Made by a program: the position numbers and the translations under genes
Origin: Afipia sp. 1NLS2
GTDB lineage: Bacteria > Pseudomonadota > Alphaproteobacteria > Rhizobiales > Xanthobacteraceae
Length of the DNA: 64,000 bases
Direction: 5' to 3'
Assembly (NCBI RefSeq): GCF_000178995.1
Contig: NZ_ADVZ01000005.1
Span: 1 to 64,000 of the forward strand
In this document: in pieces, positions 59,758-64,000 of the stretch
How positions within the stretch are numbered: the stretch's first letter is position 1
Layout: the number at the start of each line of letters is the position of its first letter
Notes under the pieces: model-generated
The model's database searches: none
Seen by the model: the letters and a program-made list of their open reading frames with translations, nothing else
Told to the model about the DNA's origin: nothing

Positions 59758-60243
59758 ATGACCAAACCTTCCCTCACCCATATCGACGCCAAGGGCGAAG
59801 CGCATATGGTCGATGTGTCGGCAAAGGACGCGACCGAACGCGTCGCGATGGCGGAAGGTTTCGTGGTGATGAGCGCGACTACGCTTAAACTCATCGTCGA
59901 TGGCAACGCCAAGAAAGGCGACGTTCTCGGCACCGCGCGCGTCGCCGGTATCATGGCGGCGAAACGCACCTCCGATCTCATTCCGCTGTGCCATCCGCTA
60001 GCTCTCTCCAAAGTCACGCTCGACATCACCACCGATGACAAGCTGCCCGGCTGCCGTGTCGAGGCGAGCGTCAAGGTGACGGGGCCGACCGGCGTGGAGA
60101 TGGAAGCACTGACCGCGGTGTCGGTTGCCTGCCTGACCATCTACGACATGATCAAGGCGGTCGAGCGCGGCGTTCACATTGAAGGCATCCGCCTTCTCGA
60201 AAAGAGTGGCGGCAAGTCCGGTCACTACAAGCATGAAAAATAA
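59758..60243 (+). CDS. moaC: Cyclic pyranopterin monophosphate synthase
   Basis: 161 residues. Early step of molybdenum cofactor synthesis. Family motifs: [19 protein letters not shown] at 6-24, [19 protein letters not shown] near 67, [24 protein letters not shown] near 110 and ending SGGKSGHY. Starts four bases after trpC stop and leads to moeA; the trp and molybdopterin genes form one operon. Confidence 0.97.
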   Translation: MTKPSLTHIDAKGEAHMVDVSAKDATERVAMAEGFVVMSATTLKLIVDGNAKKGDVLGTARVAGIMAAKRTSDLIPLCHPLALSKVTLDITTDDKLPGCRVEASVKVTGPTGVEMEALTAVSVACLTIYDMIKAVERGVHIEGIRLLEKSGGKSGHYKHEK

Positions 60244-60258
60244 CACGGAAGCTCCATC

Positions 60259-61467
60259 ATGGCGCTAATGCCGGTCGCCGACGCACTGAACTCCATCCTC
60301 AACGGCATACAGCCTCTGCCCGCAGAAGACGTCGCACTGGACGATGCGCTTCATCGCACTCTGGCCCGCGACATCGCCGCACGCCGAACCCAGCCACCCG
60401 CGCCGATGTCGGCGATGGACGGTTACGCCATCCATCTCGAGGATGCCCTCAAGGGCGCGCGCCTCGGTGTAATCGGCGAGAGCGCCGCCGGGCGCCCGTT
60501 CGACCAATCCGTCGGCAAGGGCCAGGCGGTCCGCATCTTCACCGGAGGCGTGGTGCCCGACGGCGCTGATACCATCGTCATTCAGGAGGACGTGCAGCGC
60601 GACCGCGATTTCATCACTTTATCGGAAGCCGCCCCTGTGCCCCGCCACATCCGCAAAGCGGGTATCGATTTCCGTGAAGGCGACGTCCTGTTGAAGCGCG
60701 GAACCCTCCTCAGCGACCGCGATTTGTCGCTCGCCGCATCGATGAACCACCCGGCATTGCCGGTACATCGCAAGCCGAAGGTCGCGATCCTCGCCACCGG
60801 CGACGAACTGGTGATGCCGGGCTCGCAACCGGCACCTGGCCAGATCATCTATTCGAACGCCTATGCCATTCGCGCGCTCATGCATAACAGCGGTGCCGAA
60901 CCAATCGATCTCGGTATCGCCCGCGATACGCTGGAAGATACCCGCGCCGCCATCCGTCGCGCCGAGGCGCTCGGTGCCGACATTCTCATCACCACCGGCG
61001 GCGCGTCGGTCGGCGAGCACGATCTCGTCAAACCATCGTTCGAGGCCGAAGGCATCGACATCAAATTCTGGAAGATAGCGCTTCGCCCCGGCAAGCCGAT
61101 GATGCACGGCCGCAAGGGAGCGATGAGCGTGATCGGCCTGCCGGGCAATCCGTCATCGTCCTACGTCTGTTCGTTCGTGTTCGTGGTGCCCCTGATCCGC
61201 GCACTTTCAGGGCGCGCGCACATCGCCCATTGCATCGAGACTGCCATCCTCGGCCACAATCTGCCCGCCAACGATCATCGTCAGGAATACATGCGGGCGC
61301 GGATCGCGATCAACGATAGCGGCATCGCCGTCGCGACCGCCGTCGATCATCAGGATAGCTCGCTGCTGAACAATCTATCCGCTGCGGATGCGCTGCTGAT
61401 CCGCCCGCCGCACGCACCCGCCGCACCGGCAGGCGCGCGCTGCGACATCATCCGGCTGCCAATTTGA
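60259..61467 (+). CDS. moeA: Molybdopterin molybdenumtransferase MoeA
   Basis: 402 residues. Inserts molybdate into adenylated molybdopterin. Motifs: PMSAMDGYAIHLED near 49, VRIFTGGVVPDGADTIVIQED near 92, the MoCF domain with ILATGDELVMPG near 176 and ITTGGASVGEHDLVK near 243, and LPGNPSSSYVCSFVF near 293. 15 bp after moaC. The PepSY operon on the other strand converges on it. Confidence 0.96.
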   Translation: MALMPVADALNSILNGIQPLPAEDVALDDALHRTLARDIAARRTQPPAPMSAMDGYAIHLEDALKGARLGVIGESAAGRPFDQSVGKGQAVRIFTGGVVPDGADTIVIQEDVQRDRDFITLSEAAPVPRHIRKAGIDFREGDVLLKRGTLLSDRDLSLAASMNHPALPVHRKPKVAILATGDELVMPGSQPAPGQIIYSNAYAIRALMHNSGAEPIDLGIARDTLEDTRAAIRRAEALGADILITTGGASVGEHDLVKPSFEAEGIDIKFWKIALRPGKPMMHGRKGAMSVIGLPGNPSSSYVCSFVFVVPLIRALSGRAHIAHCIETAILGHNLPANDHRQEYMRARIAINDSGIAVATAVDHQDSSLLNNLSAADALLIRPPHAPAAPAGARCDIIRLPI

Positions 61468-61470
61468 GCC

Positions 61471-61665
61471 TTACGGCCGGGAATCGACCGGCCGGCGGCG
61501 CTTCTGCCATGCCGCCACGATCACGAGTAGCGGGATCGCCAGCGCGACCCACGACAGCGCCCACCAGACACCGCCCTGTCCGAGCAGTGCCGACAACAAC
61601 CCGAAGATCATCAGGGCGGCGAGAGCGGCCGGCCAGCGCCAGATCCGGGAAAATCCAAAGCGCAT
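61471..61665 (-). CDS. Small two-span membrane protein
   Basis: 64 residues with two hydrophobic spans (about 9-30 and 36-54) joined by a short GQGGVWW turn and a basic C-terminus (KRRRPVDSRP). No family recognised. GGAG five bases before ATG 61665, which lies directly after the PepSY gene stop, supports a coupled small gene. Possibly an accessory of the PepSY membrane protein. Confidence 0.6.
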   Translation of the reverse strand: MRFGFSRIWRWPAALAALMIFGLLSALLGQGGVWWALSWVALAIPLLVIVAAWQKRRRPVDSRP

Positions 61666-61667
61666 AG

Positions 61668-62861
61668 TCACTCCGCCGCTTCACGCGAGACGGCAAGTGC
61701 CGCGCTGGCGTTGCTTTCCACCAGTTCCGTATCCGACTCGCTGGCAGACGACGTTCGCCGCGACAGCCATAGATAGAGCCCGCTGCCCAGAACCATGATG
61801 GTGACGAGATCGAGCAGTGCCCAGATGATCTTCAGCGGCATGCCGCCGTAATCCTCGAAGTGCAGCGGCCGCGACACTTCCAGCGCACGCAGATACCACG
61901 GCATCTCGACCACCGCCTGTAGCTTGCCGCCGCGGGCATCGACCATCACCGGACTGAACAGCCGCGATGTCAGCGGCTCCTTGCCCTTCGCCCAAAAGAG
62001 ATAATGAAACGGCGAACCGAACTGCGAGCCGGGAAACACCACGCTGGTGATGCGCATGTCAGGCACGGCCGCCTGCGCCGTCTCCAGCGCCTGCTGCACC
62101 GAACTCATCTCAGAAGCGGCCGGCGTGGTCTGGCCCTTGAAGGGTTCGAGCATCGCGCGCACGTCCGTGTTCTGCCACAGCATGAACATCGGCTTCGACA
62201 GTTCGTTGATGACTCCGGTCGCGCCGACCACGAGCGCCCAGGCCAGCGTCACGACGCCGATCATGTTATGCAGATCGAGCCATTTCAGGCGCGGCGAGCG
62301 ATCCGCGCGCACGGTGGCGAAATCGAGCTTGCGCATGAACGGACCATAGACCGCGATCCCCGAGACAATCGCGACGACGAACAGAAAACCCATCGTGCCC
62401 AGGAACAATTCGCCGGGAAGGCCCGCGAACATATCCCTGTGCAGCGTAAGCATCAGCCCGAGGAAGGTCGGGCTTTCCTCGGTCAGCGGCTTCGACTGCC
62501 GGATCACCTGCGCCGTGCGCGCGTCGTATTTGATCCAATGCGCCACCTTACGGTTGGCCTTAAATGCTTCCCATGACGGCGCCATCGTAACGATGACCTT
62601 GGGCTCGTCGTCCATGAACGTCGAGACGACGATCTCGTCAGGATACATCTGCCGGCTCTTGGCGACGATCCCATCCAGATTGGCGCTGGGCGTATCCGCG
62701 GGCAGCGACGCATAAGGTGGATCAGTATCGAGCAGATGCTCGATCTCCTCGCCGAATATCAGCGGCAGACCGGTGATGCAGATCACCAGCAGAAATGCCG
62801 TGCAAATCAGACTGGCCCATTTATGGACCCAGAACCATTTTCGAAAGGCGGAGCGAGTCAT
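61668..62861 (-). CDS. PepSY-associated membrane protein (PiuB-like)
   Basis: 397 residues. Four spans: about 14-34, 145-165, 195-215 and 345-365, with PepSY_TM-type signatures WFWVHKWASLICTAFLLVICITGLPL near 9 and LTLHRDMFAGLPGELFLGTMGFL near 133, plus conserved histidines H13, H137 and DLHNM near 196 that could bind heme. Such proteins are often next to siderophore receptors and act as inner-membrane reductases. Starts immediately after a small gene with a CPCGW motif. Confidence 0.87.
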   Translation of the reverse strand: MTRSAFRKWFWVHKWASLICTAFLLVICITGLPLIFGEEIEHLLDTDPPYASLPADTPSANLDGIVAKSRQMYPDEIVVSTFMDDEPKVIVTMAPSWEAFKANRKVAHWIKYDARTAQVIRQSKPLTEESPTFLGLMLTLHRDMFAGLPGELFLGTMGFLFVVAIVSGIAVYGPFMRKLDFATVRADRSPRLKWLDLHNMIGVVTLAWALVVGATGVINELSKPMFMLWQNTDVRAMLEPFKGQTTPAASEMSSVQQALETAQAAVPDMRITSVVFPGSQFGSPFHYLFWAKGKEPLTSRLFSPVMVDARGGKLQAVVEMPWYLRALEVSRPLHFEDYGGMPLKIIWALLDLVTIMVLGSGLYLWLSRRTSSASESDTELVESNASAALAVSREAAE

Positions 62862-63161
62862 TTATGCTCTGCCGATGATCTGCATGTTCGAAAGGTCAGG
62901 AACGGGCGGGCGGCGGGCAGCGGCTTCAATTTCCGCCAGCAAAATGTCGACATCAGATGGCAATGGCTGCCAGCCGCAAGGGCATTCCTGTGCATGATGC
63001 GTGGCGGAAGACTGCCGATAGATCGCGCCGAGCGCGGAAGCCATCATCCGCATCACCGTCATCGGAGGCACCGCGGAACTGTCGAGTGTCCGGCAAAACG
63101 TCGCCATCAGGTGGTGATCGATCTCGGCCTGCATCGGTTCGGGCCCGTCGTGATCTGCCAT
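62862..63161 (-). CDS. Small protein with CPCGW motif, upstream of PepSY gene
   Basis: 99 residues, no span. A helical N-terminus (ADHDGPEPMQAEIDHHLMATFCRTL) and a Cys/His cluster HHAQECPCGWQPLPSDVDILLAEIEAAA near 55. AGGAG lies eight bases before ATG 63161 and its TAA abuts the PepSY ATG (TAAATG), so they are coupled. Family not recognised; a metal or redox role is only suggested by the cysteines. Confidence 0.6.
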   Translation of the reverse strand: MADHDGPEPMQAEIDHHLMATFCRTLDSSAVPPMTVMRMMASALGAIYRQSSATHHAQECPCGWQPLPSDVDILLAEIEAAARRPPVPDLSNMQIIGRA

Positions 63162-63421
63162 CGACATCTCTCCTACTGCTCATCGCATCACGCGAAGACG
63201 TAGGCGGTTGCCACGAGGCCCTCAACCGAACATTCCCTTCTGGAATTAGAAGATATCGAAGCCATCGCATGGGCAGCATTGCGCGATCAGATGAGCAGCG
63301 CCTTGGGCGTCGCTCAAAGGCGTGCGCCGCTACACCCGGGGGCCAAATACGACTTCCGGTCCATTCCGGCATGATTTCCTAAAAACAGCGCCTTCGGATT
63401 CATAAGAATTTAACTATTGCA

Positions 63422-63436
63422 GAACATGTATGGAAC
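63422..63436 (+). promoter_or_regulatory. LexA (SOS) box 1 upstream of lexA
   Basis: GAAC, seven bases (ATGTATG), GAAC: exact alphaproteobacterial SOS box, 133 bp before the lexA ATG. Autoregulation is expected. Confidence 0.85.
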
Positions 63437-63447
63437 ATATAGTGTAT

Positions 63448-63462
63448 GTTCATGATTTGTTT
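63448..63462 (+). promoter_or_regulatory. Second LexA box candidate upstream of lexA
   Basis: GTTC, seven bases (ATGATTT), GTTT: a one-mismatch SOS box in the other orientation, 11 bp after box 1. The TATAGTGTAT between the boxes could hold a -10 element, so two bound LexA dimers would cover the promoter. Confidence 0.5.
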
Positions 63463-63465
63463 CGA

Positions 63466-63576
63466 GTGAGTCTGGCACCTGTCGTGAACAAACAGGCGGC
63501 CGAGGAAACGGGTGATGACCCGCTTGAACATGACTATCCGCTGGACGATGAGATTGAGGGCTGCGCCGGATGCTGA
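63466..63576 (+). CDS. Candidate 36-residue leader ORF overlapping lexA start
   Basis: From GTG 63466 (or GTG 63484) a short frame encodes an acidic peptide with C-terminal [10 protein letters not shown] and stops at TGA 63574-63576, overlapping the lexA ATG by seven bases. It begins just after the second LexA box, and the lexA ribosome site lies inside it. It has no clear ribosome site of its own, so the gene is uncertain. Confidence 0.3.
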   Translation: MSLAPVVNKQAAEETGDDPLEHDYPLDDEIEGCAGC

Positions 63577-64000
63577 CACGCAAACAATATGAACTGCTGC
63601 GCTTCATCAACGAGCGGCTGAAGGAAAGCGGCGTTCCGCCTTCCTTCGATGAGATGAAGGATGCCCTCGACTTGCGGTCGAAGTCCGGCATCCACCGGCT
63701 TATCACGGCGTTGGAAGAGCGCGGCTTCATCCGCAGGCTCGCCAACCGCGCCCGCGCCATCGAGGTCATCAAGCTGCCCGAGCCCGTCGCCAGCAGCGGC
63801 GCCCGGCGCGGTTTCACGCCCAGCGTGATCGAAGGCAATCTCGGCAAGGTGCGCAGCACTGTTCCTGGCGGTTTCGATGAAAGTGGCGAGCAGCCCGTCG
63901 CGGTCCCGGTGATGGGGCGCATCGCCGCTGGTACTCCGATCGAGGCGCTGCAGACCCGCAGCCACACCATCAGTGTGCCGCCCGATATGCTCGGCTCCGG
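63570..64000 (+). CDS. lexA: SOS repressor LexA (5' part; runs off the window)
   Basis: 143 residues are visible. N-terminal winged-helix domain: [19 protein letters not shown] at 1-19, recognition helix region [21 protein letters not shown] near 38. The self-cleavage bond is A120-G121 in [11 protein letters not shown]; the catalytic serine and lysine lie beyond the end. GAGG precedes the ATG. Upstream are two LexA boxes. The long linker (about 66-108) is typical of alphaproteobacterial LexA. Confidence 0.96.
   Translation, partial: MLTRKQYELLRFINERLKESGVPPSFDEMKDALDLRSKSGIHRLITALEERGFIRRLANRARAIEVIKLPEPVASSGARRGFTPSVIEGNLGKVRSTVPGGFDESGEQPVAVPVMGRIAAGTPIEALQTRSHTISVPPDMLGS

Larger units (their letters stand above)
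63162..63465. other. 304-bp upstream region of lexA and the PepSY operon
   Basis: Intergenic between divergent units. It contains a CTTCT-N6-AGAAG inverted repeat (63237-63252), about 76 bp before the CPCGW gene, and an open plus-strand frame (about 63203-63373) without a start codon that reads ELEDIEAIAWAALRDQM... and ends in TGA. The frame may be a gene remnant. The two LexA boxes follow. Confidence 0.4.

Noticed and set aside
63203-63373. Open frame reading ELEDIEAIAWAALRDQM upstream of lexA
   Set aside because: No ATG, GTG or TTG start lies in a usable position after the upstream stop, so it is noted only as a possible gene remnant.

Overview
The window is a gene-dense chromosomal segment (roughly 60-65% GC by eye) from an alphaproteobacterium, most likely of the Bradyrhizobium/Rhodopseudomonas/Afipia/Nitrobacter group. 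This rests on core gene order (dgt-argS-SPOR-nagZ-scpAB-tatABC-serS-surE-pcm-LysM/M23; yajC-secD-secF with Mth938 and squalene-synthase-like genes; eno-ftsB-like-pdhABC; pyrG-secG-tpiA; trpDC-moaC-moeA-lexA), on alphaproteobacterial SOS boxes of the GAAC-N7-GAAC / GTTC-N7-GTTC type, and on a GGAAC-N16-CGTT general-stress (EcfG-type) promoter. No tRNA, rRNA, CRISPR array, prophage or insertion sequence was recognised.

Layout. 1-8.5 kb: SOS-controlled uvrA, then an accessory stretch of small genes: an SPW membrane protein, a tandem pair of small GNAT proteins (the second apparently starting at ATT), a Tat-exported FAH-fold protein, DUF3597, DUF2189, a stress-type PfpI/DJ-1 protein and a DUF1127 peptide behind an AT-rich leader. 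8.5-15.5 kb: trmFO, a minus-strand operon yajC-secD-secF-Mth938-squalene-synthase-like, and a DUF815 ATPase. 15.5-32 kb: a long minus-strand core block for envelope, secretion and chromosome segregation, interrupted by a plus-strand response regulator (between surE and pcm) and a DipZ-type CcdA-thioredoxin fusion (between scpB and tatA). Its serS carries a low-GC in-frame insert. 32-36.5 kb: erpA, xth, an ExoR-like Sel1 protein overlapping the end of ilvD, and a frameshifted SH3-like gene. 36.6-46.2 kb: pyruvate dehydrogenase genes (pdhA, pdhB, pdhC, lpdA), an FtsB-like gene, an FMN reductase, a small secreted protein and enolase. 46.3-49.5 kb: queF and a compact module of ECF sigma factor, anti-sigma factor, cupredoxin and Tat-exported metallophosphoesterase. 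49.5-55.8 kb: kdsA, VOC, NIPSNAP, a ClpP-like membrane protein, pyrG, secG, tpiA. 56-61.5 kb: a PpiD-like foldase with trpD, trpC, moaC and moeA. 61.5-64 kb: a PepSY membrane-protein operon and the 5' part of lexA behind two SOS boxes.

Several genes fall into working sets: YajC-SecDF, TatABC and SecG with exported quality-control factors (PpiD-like, LysM/M23, SPOR); the pyruvate dehydrogenase complex linked to enolase; DNA damage control (uvrA and lexA with matching operators at the two ends); and an ECF sigma module that probably controls its own periplasmic copper protein and phosphoesterase. No clearly new large system was found. The most unusual points are the ATT-start GNAT paralogue, the low-GC insert in serS, the ECF-cupredoxin-phosphoesterase module, the frameshifted SH3 gene, the 13-bp hairpin at 6104-6135, and the small frame overlapping the lexA start.
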